Shown: one piece after another, positions 1-7,042 of the stretch | How the letters are laid out: each line of letters opens with the position of its first letter | How positions within the stretch are numbered: position 1 is the first letter of the stretch | Position numbers and translations under genes: made by a program | Notes under the pieces: generated by a model | What the model was told of the DNA's origin: nothing | Seen by the model: only the letters and a program-made list of their open reading frames with translations | Database searches by the model: none | NCBI GenBank assembly: GCA_002315945.1 | Contig: DCIJ01000093.1 | Location: 1,019-12,169 of the forward strand | DNA from: Lachnospiraceae bacterium UBA1729 | GTDB lineage: Bacteria > Bacillota > Clostridia > Lachnospirales > Lachnospiraceae | Direction of reading: 5' to 3' | DNA length: 11,151 nucleotides

Positions 1-1162
1 TCCTCGCCAGTTCCTTGTATCTGTTCTCATACATGATACATTCTATCTCAATGTTATCACCTGAAACTGCCTTCAGATGATACATGACCCTGTCCAATAT
101 TACTTCACAGACAGGCTTCACAAAATCTATTTCATTCAATATATCAAGGGCCGCCGATGTACTGACACATTCCAGTATCTTACCCGATATTTCTTCCCTA
201 AGCTCAGGTGTATGCACACTGTCACTGGCTGTAATATAGGCCTCGTTCATAAGCTTCATTCTGTCGTCAGCATACTTTGAATGGGTATTCATTATTCCAC
301 CAGACACCTTAATAAGCTTGCCTATATGGCTGCACAAAAGGATTCTCTCAAACCCCTGCTTTACACACATCCTGATGGCATCCCCTACAAAATTGCTTAT
401 TATGACAATATTTTTTTCAGGGACATTATAATTATTGGTCAAAAAGGTTACCCCATAATTACCTGGGGCCATGATGCACACCTCATTTCCTTCAGCATAC
501 TGCATAGAGATGTCCGTTTTTATGGTCTCCAGTAAAGCTTCTGTACTCATGGGCTCCACAATTCCAGTAGTACCTATTATGGAGATGCCTCCTTCAATTC
601 CCATATGTGGATTAAAGGTTTTGCCGGCAAGCAAAACTCCTTCAGGTGCCCATACTGTCACCCTGACTGCTCCTTGAAATCCATGAGCCCTCAGCACATC
701 CTTTACTTCTCTTTCTATAGTACTTCTTGGCCCTGAATTAATTGCATAATTGCCTACTGGCTGGTCCAGACCAGGCCTTGTGACTATGCCTATACCCTCT
801 CCTCCAGTTATGTAAACCAGTATGTTTTCATCCGCTTCTGACACACTGTTTTCACAGGTTCTGTCAGTCTCTGTCCCACCGGAGATTTGTTTTGAAGACA
901 GACATTCCACCACTTCCACTTTTGCATATATATGAATACCTGCTGTAATATCCGGATCATCACAACTTTCCTTAATAATCATGCAGCTGGCTTCATTATT
1001 ACAAATACTGGCCTCATGAATCTGAGCATGATAGGTAATCCCAGCAGGTGTGATAATTTTTATTGATTCTATTTCAGATTGGGTCATAAGCATACAAGCT
1101 GCTGCCTTGGCTGCTGCAGTCGCACAGCTGCCTGAAGTAAACCCTTTTTTTAATTTGTCCAT
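1..1162 (-). CDS. cbiD: Cobalt-precorrin-5B (C1)-methyltransferase CbiD, 3' end cut by window
   Basis: CbiD methylates C1 of the corrin ring precursor in the anaerobic (early cobalt insertion) route to vitamin B12, in the cytoplasm, using S-adenosylmethionine. About 387 codons are visible. The translation shows the family signatures in order: GFTSGSCATAAAKAA near residues 7-21, GGEGIGIVTRPGL near 120-132, AINSGPR near 140-146, WAPEG near 171-175, KTFNPHMGIEGGISIIGTTG near 181-200 and IVEPMS near 201-206. The ATG at 1162 is the only usable start, because an in-frame TAA lies a few codons upstream with no ATG, GTG or TTG between. The nearest purine-rich stretch (AAAGGG) lies inside the end of hflX, about 14 nt from the ATG, so translation may be coupled to hflX. 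Residues about 86-113 form a Ser/Thr/Glu/Cys-rich stretch that looks like an insertion relative to the compact family form. The C-terminus and stop lie beyond the left edge. Confidence 0.93.
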   Translation of the reverse strand, partial: MDKLKKGFTSGSCATAAAKAAACMLMTQSEIESIKIITPAGITYHAQIHEASICNNEASCMIIKESCDDPDITAGIHIYAKVEVVECLSSKQISGGTETDRTCENSVSEADENILVYITGGEGIGIVTRPGLDQPVGNYAINSGPRSTIEREVKDVLRAHGFQGAVRVTVWAPEGVLLAGKTFNPHMGIEGGISIIGTTGIVEPMSTEALLETIKTDISMQYAEGNEVCIMAPGNYGVTFLTNNYNVPEKNIVIISNFVGDAIRMCVKQGFERILLCSHIGKLIKVSGGIMNTHSKYADDRMKLMNEAYITASDSVHTPELREEISGKILECVSTSAALDILNEIDFVKPVCEVILDRVMYHLKAVSGDNIEIECIMYENRYKELAR

Positions 1163-1166
1163 CTGT

Positions 1167-2375
1167 TTAAAAGTATCCCTTTAGATAGATTCCATCCTCT
1201 TCATATCTCTCTTCAAGTATTTCGCCTCTGGACTTAAGTTCATACAGCTTACCTGCTTCACTAAAGGGCAGCACCAGGGTTTTTAAGGTCTTACCCTGTC
1301 TGATATGCTTCAAAACCGTTTCTTTAAATGTGTCCATTCCCATTCCGGTTCGGGCTGATACTCTGATTACATATTTTGCAAAGGGATCTGTCAGCGTAAT
1401 ATCCTCTGTTAATACATCACATTTATTAAACAGTGTAATGACTGGCTTGTTCTCAACTCCCAGGGAATGCAGTGTCTCATACACCACCTTCATCTTGTTC
1501 ATGTATTCACTGTCACTGGCATCTACCACATGGATAATAAAATCAGCATACACCGCTTCCTCCAGGGTACTTTTGAAAGCATCAATCAGATTATGGGGAA
1601 GCTTGCTGATAAATCCAACTGTATCGGTAAGGAGAATCTCCTGACCGTTTCCCAGATCCAACACTCTGGTTGTAGGATCAAGAGTGGCAAAAAGCTTATC
1701 CTCAGACAGTATTCCTGCCCCTGTCAGTGTATTGAGAAGGGTTGATTTTCCTGCATTTGTATATCCCACTATGGCAGCAACTGTTTTGTTATTCTTCTGT
1801 CTCTGTTTTCTGGAGGTCTCCCTGTGCTTTACAACTTCAGCAACTTCTTTTTTCAGAATGCTGATTCTGTCATGGATACGTCTCCTGTCAATCTCCAGCT
1901 TCTTTTCACCAGGGCCTCTGGTTCCGATACCACCACCCGTTCTGGACAGCTGCTTTCCAAGTCCTATGAGCTTGGTGGCTCTGTACTGCATCTGGGCCAA
2001 CTCCACCTGAATCTTCCCTTCATGGGATGTGGCTCTGCCTGCAAATATGTCCAGAATAACCATGGTCCTGTCCATAACCTTCATATTGAGAGCATCACTT
2101 AGGTTTCGCATCTGCACAGGCGTCAGCTCATCATCACAGCAGATGGCATTGGCTCCCATCAGCTGAGCATAGGCCTTAATCTCATCTATCTTTCCACTAC
2201 CCACATAGGTCTTGTTATTCACTCTCTCCAGATTCTGGGTCACTCTGCCCACAGCAATAGCTCCAGCCGAGGCAATCAGTTCTGCCAGTTCGTTAAGACT
2301 GACCTCCAGATCCTCTCCATCAGTGGCCACTCCTACCATTATTATCTGCTCTGTAACTTCGGTATTTTCTATCAT
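1167..2375 (-). CDS. hflX: GTPase HflX
   Basis: HflX is a cytoplasmic GTPase of the Obg-HflX group; known members bind the large ribosomal subunit and split or rescue stalled ribosomes under stress. The 402 residues match the normal length. The N-terminal HflX domain (about 1-190) includes VGSGKIDEI near 58-66 and the glycine loop RTGGGIGTRGPGE near 145-157, followed by a basic helical stretch. The G domain then shows G1 GYTNAGKS (204-211), G2 in LDPTTR near 232-237, G3 DTVG (251-254), G4 NKCD (317-320) and G5 SAR (340-342). A TAA directly before the ATG fixes the frame boundary. The upstream AGGGG lies about 12 nt from the ATG, which is far for a Shine-Dalgarno site. The gene is divergent from dinB and is followed after 4 nt by cbiD, so the two are probably cotranscribed. 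There is no obvious functional link to cobalamin synthesis. Confidence 0.96.
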   Translation of the reverse strand: MIENTEVTEQIIMVGVATDGEDLEVSLNELAELIASAGAIAVGRVTQNLERVNNKTYVGSGKIDEIKAYAQLMGANAICCDDELTPVQMRNLSDALNMKVMDRTMVILDIFAGRATSHEGKIQVELAQMQYRATKLIGLGKQLSRTGGGIGTRGPGEKKLEIDRRRIHDRISILKKEVAEVVKHRETSRKQRQKNNKTVAAIVGYTNAGKSTLLNTLTGAGILSEDKLFATLDPTTRVLDLGNGQEILLTDTVGFISKLPHNLIDAFKSTLEEAVYADFIIHVVDASDSEYMNKMKVVYETLHSLGVENKPVITLFNKCDVLTEDITLTDPFAKYVIRVSARTGMGMDTFKETVLKHIRQGKTLKTLVLPFSEAGKLYELKSRGEILEERYEEDGIYLKGYF

Positions 2376-2401
2376 TTATGCACAGTACCCCTATGTTAAT
2401 T

Positions 2402-2429
2402 TCTATATATAAAAAATATAATAACACAA
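2402..2429 (-). promoter_or_regulatory. Candidate hflX-cbiD promoter
   Basis: Read on the minus strand, TTGTGT (2429-2424) and TATAGA (2407-2402) are separated by 16 nt, a sigma-A-like arrangement placing transcription start roughly 20 nt before the hflX ATG. The region is very AT-rich, so chance matches are likely and confidence is low. Its -35 overlaps the -35 candidate of the divergent dinB promoter. Confidence 0.35.
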
Positions 2430-2450
2430 TATATTAAGCTGTGCTAAAAT
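2421..2450 (+). promoter_or_regulatory. Candidate dinB promoter with extended -10
   Basis: ATAACA (2421-2426, 4 of 6 matches to the -35 consensus) is followed after 18 nt by TAAAAT (2445-2450), which is preceded by TGC and so forms an extended -10 element. A start about 7 nt beyond the -10 would fall on or next to the A of the dinB ATG at 2457, predicting a leaderless message. No LexA-type inverted repeat (the CGAAC...GTTCG form used in Firmicutes) is visible here, so SOS control is not indicated by the sequence. Confidence 0.5.
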
Positions 2451-2456
2451 ATCTGT

Positions 2457-3701
2457 ATGAGAATAATATTTCATATTGATGTGAACAGTGCGTTTTTATC
2501 CTGGTCAGCAATAAAAATAATGGAAGAAGGTGGCGAAGATATCCGTCTGGTGCCTTCTGCAGTTGGGGGCGACAGGGACAAACGAACTGGCATAATAACA
2601 GCAAAATCAATACCGGCAAAAAAGTACGGCATAACCACCGGGGAGCCTGTATCCATGGCCTTAAGAAAGTGCCCTAATCTGATTTTGGTTAAGGGGGACT
2701 TCGCCCAATACAAAAAGTGTTCCAAGGCCTTCATGGATATCTGCCGCAAATATACCCCCACACTACAGGTTTTTTCAATCGATGAATGTTTTCTGGACAT
2801 GAGTGGCACTGATGATATCTATTCAGATTATATGGCCCTTGCCCATAAAATTAAGGATGAAATCAAAAACACTCTTGGTTTTACAGTGAATGTAGGTATA
2901 GGAAGTAACAAGCTTTTAGCCAAGATGGCCAGCGATTTCGAAAAGCCTGACCGGGTTCATACTTTATTTGACAATGAGGTAAAACAAAAGCTATGGCCGC
3001 TGCCTGTAGGCGACCTTATTTTTGTTGGAAAAAAATCCGCCCAGATACTAACCAGAGCCGGAATCATGACAATTGGAGATCTTGCCCAGTGTGATCTAAA
3101 GGTGGTCCAGATGCTCCTGGGTGAAAAAAGTGGCCAGCAGGCCTGGGAATATGCCAGGGGCATTGATGACAGCCCTGTCACAGCAATCCATGAAGATCCA
3201 AAGGGCTACAGTGTATCAACCACCCTGGAAGAGGATGTTACAACCATGGAACAGGCTAAGGGTATTCTGTTGGCACTGTGCGACAGTGTTGCCACCAGAA
3301 TGAGAGCGGATAATGCCAAAGCCTTCTGTGTACATGTGGACATTCGCTACAGTAAAATTGCTGACATCAACGGGCTGACTGCCTCCTCCCGCTTTACCAA
3401 CAAATCCCACCAGAGAAGTCTGGAAAATGCCACAGACGTAACAGATGAAATCTATAAAACCTGTGTGGAACTGCTGTCTGAGTTCTGGCATCAGGAGCCC
3501 CTGAGGCTAATGGGGGTAGCCCTTTCTAATCTGACCAAGGATGATTATGAACAGTTTTCACTCTTTCAGGACGAATCAAGAGAAAAGTCAAAAAAAATGG
3601 ATGCCCTTACGGACACCCTTAGAAATAAGTTTGGTACAGATGTAATTTTCCGTGGAGGTGCTGCCAACACCCACCACGTAGGAATGAAGTTTAAGAAGTA
3701 A
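2457..3701 (+). CDS. dinB: DNA polymerase IV (Y-family translesion polymerase)
   Basis: DinB copies past damaged template bases with low fidelity and is recruited by the sliding clamp. The 414-residue protein is full length. The palm/fingers region contains HIDVNSAFLSW (6-16) with catalytic Asp8 and Phe13 at the steric-gate position, and FSIDECFLDMSG (106-117) with catalytic Asp109 and Glu110. Asn10 replaces the second Asp of the classic DMD motif; I recall this as usual in the clostridial branch rather than a defect. The thumb (about 155-235) and little-finger domains follow, and QFSLF near 366-370 is a good beta-clamp binding motif. The ATG at 2457 is certain: an in-frame TAA sits at 2445 and the protein starts right at the conserved strand. 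There is no Shine-Dalgarno sequence upstream. The gene is a single-gene unit, divergent from hflX and convergent with the liv operon. Confidence 0.95.
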   Translation: MRIIFHIDVNSAFLSWSAIKIMEEGGEDIRLVPSAVGGDRDKRTGIITAKSIPAKKYGITTGEPVSMALRKCPNLILVKGDFAQYKKCSKAFMDICRKYTPTLQVFSIDECFLDMSGTDDIYSDYMALAHKIKDEIKNTLGFTVNVGIGSNKLLAKMASDFEKPDRVHTLFDNEVKQKLWPLPVGDLIFVGKKSAQILTRAGIMTIGDLAQCDLKVVQMLLGEKSGQQAWEYARGIDDSPVTAIHEDPKGYSVSTTLEEDVTTMEQAKGILLALCDSVATRMRADNAKAFCVHVDIRYSKIADINGLTASSRFTNKSHQRSLENATDVTDEIYKTCVELLSEFWHQEPLRLMGVALSNLTKDDYEQFSLFQDESREKSKKMDALTDTLRNKFGTDVIFRGGAANTHHVGMKFKK

Positions 3702-3720
3702 TGCTTCGCATTACTTCTTA
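3692..3720 (+). terminator. Perfect hairpin over the dinB stop codon, probable terminator
   Basis: A 13-bp perfect inverted repeat (3692-3704 with 3708-3720) has a TTC loop. It contains the last two lysine codons and the TAA of dinB. Downstream sequence is U-rich in the plus sense but interrupted (TTACTACTATTTT, then several T runs to about 3760), so it is a weak intrinsic terminator for dinB. In the minus sense no U-run follows, so it would end or protect the convergent kinase transcript only by its stem. The stem is AT-rich. Confidence 0.55.
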
Positions 3721-3752
3721 TTACTACTATTTTCATATCTTTTGTCTCTTTT

Positions 3753-4379
3753 TTACTTTTTTCTTAATATTGGTATCATCTGCTTCACAATCTCAGCGCA
3801 TCCATCAATTCCATATTTTGATGTATCCAGACATAAATCATAGCCTGTCACATCACGCCACTCTTCTCCTGTATAGTAATGATAGTAAGCAGAACGTCTC
3901 TTATCTTCCTTCTGCATATATTTTGCGATTCCTGCAGCCGTGTCTGCCACATGCATTTCCTTGAGATGATTGAACTTGTATTCTTCCTCTGCGCAGACAA
4001 ACAATCTGATTACATTTGGATTGTCCTGTAACAGATAGTTGGCACAGCGTCCAATTATTATGCAGCTTTCGGTCTGCACCAGGTCTTTTATTACCTTGGC
4101 CTGAAAGCTGAACAGATTCCTGGTTGAAATATAATCATCGCTGTCTGGCGGAAGAATCTCTCCTGTATATACCTTTTTTGCAGAAGAAAAAATCTCCTTC
4201 CAGCCTATCCTCTCGTCATTAATTCCAAACAGATTCTCACTAATTCCTGAAATATCAGATGCCATGGTAATCAGTTCTCTATCATAGTAGGGAATATTAA
4301 AGGCCTCTGAAAGCTTCTTTGCAATGGAAGTTCCACCGCTTCCTGTCTCACGGGCAATTGTAATAATTAATGGTTCCAT
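3753..4379 (-). CDS. Cytidylate kinase-like family P-loop protein
   Basis: This 208-residue protein belongs to the cytidylate kinase-like P-loop family (the AAA/Cytidylate_kin2 group). The N-terminus IITIARETGSGG (5-16) is the family's version of the nucleotide-binding loop, followed by a helix and the PYYDREL strand (30-36). IIIGRCANYLL (107-117) and a basic lid-like stretch KEDKRRSAYYHYYTG (157-171) match nucleoside monophosphate kinases. A Thr (T17) follows GSGG where classic P-loops have Lys and relatives often have Arg or His, so catalysis on CMP should not be assumed. The Shine-Dalgarno GAGGAGG lies 9 nt before the ATG. It follows livF by 34 nt on the same strand with no terminator seen, so it is probably the last gene of the liv operon. 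The true substrate is unknown. Confidence 0.85.
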   Translation of the reverse strand: MEPLIITIARETGSGGTSIAKKLSEAFNIPYYDRELITMASDISGISENLFGINDERIGWKEIFSSAKKVYTGEILPPDSDDYISTRNLFSFQAKVIKDLVQTESCIIIGRCANYLLQDNPNVIRLFVCAEEEYKFNHLKEMHVADTAAGIAKYMQKEDKRRSAYYHYYTGEEWRDVTGYDLCLDTSKYGIDGCAEIVKQMIPILRKK

Positions 4380-4413
4380 AACCTAAGTCCTCCTCAGTTT
4401 GACAGAGTGTTAA

Positions 4414-5118
4414 CTACGCACCAAGATATGCTTTCTTTACTCGTTCATCATTTAACAGTTCAGATGCATTACCACTCATTGAGATTTTACCATTTTCCAA
4501 CACATAAGCTCTGTCAGCAATTGATAATGCCATCTTAGCATTCTGCTCTACTAACAGAATAGTAATTCCTGATTTCTGAAGCTCTTTTATTATAGAGAAG
4601 ATTTCTGAAACCAGCAGAGGTGAAAGTCCCATGGAAGGCTCGTCCATAAGTACAATCTTAGGGTTAGTCATAATGGCTCTTCCTGTTGCTAACATCTGCT
4701 GTTCACCACCTGACAGGGTTCCAGCCAGCTGTTTTGACCTTTCCTTCAGTCTTGGGAAATGATGAAATACCCATTCAATATTGTCTTCTATTTTTTTCTT
4801 ATCAGATATTGAATATGCTCCCATGTACAGATTTTCCAAAACAGTCATCTGTGCAAACACATGTCTTCCTTCTGGAACCTGCGCCATCCCATATTCAATA
4901 ATTTTGTGGGCAGGAGTCTTCTGTAAATCAATATCATCTAACATGATGGTTCCTGATGAAGCCTTTAATAATCCTGAGATAGTATGAAGGGTTGTAGTTT
5001 TTCCGGCACCGTTTGCACCAATCAGAGTAACCAGCTCACCATCATTAACAGTAAGTGATATCCCCTTCAGGGCGCTGATTGCACCATAGGATACACATAA
5101 ATCCTTAATATTAAGCAT
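4414..5118 (-). CDS. livF: Branched-chain amino acid ABC transporter ATP-binding protein LivF
   Basis: LivF is one of the two ATPases that drive the Liv importer at the inner face of the membrane. From the chosen ATG it is 234 residues, the normal length. Numbered from that ATG, Walker A GANGAGKTT lies near 34-42, the Q-loop in AQVPEGR near 79-85, the signature LSGGEQQ near 135-141 and Walker B IVLMDEP near 155-161. VEQN replaces the usual switch histidine, as is typical of LivF. An in-frame GTG nine bases upstream (5127) would extend the protein by three residues, but it is only 1 nt from the AAGGAG site, whereas the ATG at 5118 has a 10-nt spacing. The gene starts 17 nt after livG ends and is followed by the kinase-like gene. 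Confidence 0.94.
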   Translation of the reverse strand: MLNIKDLCVSYGAISALKGISLTVNDGELVTLIGANGAGKTTTLHTISGLLKASSGTIMLDDIDLQKTPAHKIIEYGMAQVPEGRHVFAQMTVLENLYMGAYSISDKKKIEDNIEWVFHHFPRLKERSKQLAGTLSGGEQQMLATGRAIMTNPKIVLMDEPSMGLSPLLVSEIFSIIKELQKSGITILLVEQNAKMALSIADRAYVLENGKISMSGNASELLNDERVKKAYLGA

Positions 5119-5128
5119 AACTCTCACT

Positions 5129-5134
5129 CTCCTT
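5129..5134 (-). promoter_or_regulatory. Ribosome binding site deciding the livF start
   Basis: AAGGAG on the minus strand, between the livG stop and livF. It is 10 nt from the ATG at 5118 but only 1 nt from the in-frame GTG at 5127, so it supports the shorter start. Confidence 0.75.
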
Positions 5135-5135
5135 C

Positions 5136-5909
5136 CTACTTGCCCAGATAAGCTTCAATAACCTGTTGATTATTGGCAATTTCTTCTGGCAAGCCTGCAG
5201 CTATTGTCTGTCCAAAGCTGATTACCTGAATTCGTTCACAGACATTCATAACAAGACTCATGTCATGTTCAATAAGTAATATAGCTACTTTGAACTTTTC
5301 TCTAATAACTTTTATACATTTTAAGAGATCCGCTGTTTCGGTTGGATTCATACCAGCTGCAGGTTCGTCAAGCAACAGTACCTTCATGTTGGTTGCCAGA
5401 GCTCTTGCTATTTCAAGCTTTCTCTGTTCTCCGTAGGGCAGATTTGACGCCACCACATCCGCTTTGTCATCCAGGCTGAATATTTTCAACAGTTCCATTG
5501 CCTTTTCATGCAGTTCTTTTTCAGTTTTCCAAAAGGCGGGAGTCCTGAAAATTGCAGAAAAGAGGCCATACTTTACATCCTTGGTAAATGCTACCAGAAC
5601 GTTTTCAATTACTGTCATCTGATGGAACAGTCGGATATTCTGAAATGTTCTTGCGATACCTGCCTGAACTACCTGATGGGATTTCTTTCCACTAATTTTT
5701 TCATCATATAAGAAAATCGCACCTTCAGTAGGTTTGTATACACCAGTTAACAGGTTAAATACTGTGGTCTTACCTGCACCATTAGGTCCAATAAGTCCAA
5801 CCAGCTCACCCTCTTTAATCTCAATATTAAAATCTGATACAGCCTTTAATCCACCAAAGGTAATTCCCAAATGCTGTGTACGAAGTACTGTTTTTCTTGT
5901 ATCTTCCAT
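5136..5909 (-). CDS. livG: Branched-chain amino acid ABC transporter ATP-binding protein LivG
   Basis: LivG is the second ATPase of the Liv importer, pairing with LivF under the LivH/LivM membrane dimer. It has 257 residues, the usual length. Walker A GPNGAGKTT is at 41-49, the Q-loop in RTFQN near 87-91, and the signature is LPYGEQRKLEIARA (157-170), the LivG form of the LSGGQ motif. Walker B VLLLDEP is at 177-183 and the switch histidine in IEHDMS near 213-218. The insert after the Q-loop (about 105-150) is characteristic of LivG compared with LivF. A strong AAGGAGG site sits 7 nt before the ATG and lies inside the last codons of livM. Only 2 nt separate the livM stop from this ATG, so translation is very likely coupled. 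Confidence 0.95.
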   Translation of the reverse strand: MEDTRKTVLRTQHLGITFGGLKAVSDFNIEIKEGELVGLIGPNGAGKTTVFNLLTGVYKPTEGAIFLYDEKISGKKSHQVVQAGIARTFQNIRLFHQMTVIENVLVAFTKDVKYGLFSAIFRTPAFWKTEKELHEKAMELLKIFSLDDKADVVASNLPYGEQRKLEIARALATNMKVLLLDEPAAGMNPTETADLLKCIKVIREKFKVAILLIEHDMSLVMNVCERIQVISFGQTIAAGLPEEIANNQQVIEAYLGK

Positions 5910-5911
5910 TG

Positions 5912-7042
5912 CTAAACCTCCTTCGCTGCCTTTTTATTTTTAAAATATGAGGCAATTCTTTTTGGATACCCAGGAATATCAAATAATGATAATTCCTTAT
6001 CACCCATAATTCCCTTTGGTCTGAATAAAATAACAATGACCAGTGCAATAGAATATACAAGCATAGGATATGTGAATACATTCTTTAAAAACTCTGGAAG
6101 TGCATTCACCCAGCTGCCATTCTTGATGGTGTAGTTCAAAAGAAACATTCCTATTGCAGCAATTACAGATCCTGTCATGGAACCCATACCACCTACAACT
6201 ACTGTAACTACAATAAATACTGAGTTCAGAATTGATCCATTAGTAAATGCAAAGCTTGTGGTTGCCAGAGATACATTAGCACATGAGTAAAGTGCACCTG
6301 CAATGCCAGCAAAAAATGCTGAGAAAACAAAGGTCAGTATTTTGTAGTAGCTGATATCATTGCCTGTAGCAGATGTAGCAATCTCATTGTCTCTGATGGC
6401 ACGAATTACACGGCCAAATTTAGATCTGACAAACATAACCATGGTAGTCATGCACAGCACAACAATTAACACACCTACCCACATAAAGCTCTGCTTTTCA
6501 TCATTGGTAAATCCTAATCCATTAGCATAGAGTGCTGATGATGCAGCGCCTTCAGCCAGTCCCTGCTGACCGCAAAAGGGAATATTATTAATCAGGTTAA
6601 CAATTATCATTCCAAATCCAAGAGTGATAATAGCAAGATAATCACCTTTTAGCCTAAGAGCTGGAATACCAACTATTACGCCAATCAGAGCAGCAACAAC
6701 TGCAGCTGCTACAATGCTGATTATTAGCGTAATTGCAAACTGAATACTGTTTTTTTCTGTATAGAAGCCGGCTCTCTGAAGGGCCAGTGAAATCAGTGCT
6801 GAGGTATATGCTCCCACAGCCATAAATCCACAATGTCCAAGGGACAGCTGACCAAGATATCCTAACACCAAATTTAATGAAGCAGCCATAATTATCAGAT
6901 AGCAGCACTGCCAAACTGCCGGTGCAACCTTCAATTTGAGAGTATTATTACTATGAAAGCTTAATACTACAAAAACTACCATAAGAATGATAATGGCGAC
7001 TAAGTTTATTAAATAGCGAAACGCTGTATTTTCCTTTTTCAT
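5912..7042 (-). CDS. livM: Branched-chain amino acid ABC transporter permease LivM
   Basis: LivM is one of the two membrane subunits forming the import channel. Its 376 residues carry eight to nine hydrophobic segments (for example about 10-29, 44-62, 70-88, 102-127, 135-153, 188-205 and 235-255). The family signature GYLGQLSLGHCGFMAVGAY lies at 61-79 and LRLKGDYLAIITLGFG at 129-144. The cytoplasmic coupling loop RSKFGRVIRAIRDNEIA near 206-222 is where the ATPase subunits dock. The ATG overlaps the livH stop by 4 nt (ATGA), the classic arrangement for translational coupling, with a GAGAAGG site inside the livH end. The C-terminus is basic (KNKKAAKEV). Confidence 0.94.
   Translation of the reverse strand: MKKENTAFRYLINLVAIIILMVVFVVLSFHSNNTLKLKVAPAVWQCCYLIIMAASLNLVLGYLGQLSLGHCGFMAVGAYTSALISLALQRAGFYTEKNSIQFAITLIISIVAAAVVAALIGVIVGIPALRLKGDYLAIITLGFGMIIVNLINNIPFCGQQGLAEGAASSALYANGLGFTNDEKQSFMWVGVLIVVLCMTTMVMFVRSKFGRVIRAIRDNEIATSATGNDISYYKILTFVFSAFFAGIAGALYSCANVSLATTSFAFTNGSILNSVFIVVTVVVGGMGSMTGSVIAAIGMFLLNYTIKNGSWVNALPEFLKNVFTYPMLVYSIALVIVILFRPKGIMGDKELSLFDIPGYPKRIASYFKNKKAAKEV

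Noticed and set aside
77..677. Three short plus-strand open frames near the left edge
   Set aside because: They lie antisense to cbiD, whose minus-strand translation carries unmistakable CbiD motifs.
2376..2456. SOS (LexA) box upstream of dinB
   Set aside because: No CGAAC...GTTCG-type inverted repeat is present in the gap; only AT-rich promoter-like sequence is seen.
5119..5127. GTG at 5127 as the livF start
   Set aside because: It lies 1 nt from the Shine-Dalgarno site, too close for initiation; the ATG at 5118 has a workable 10-nt spacing.
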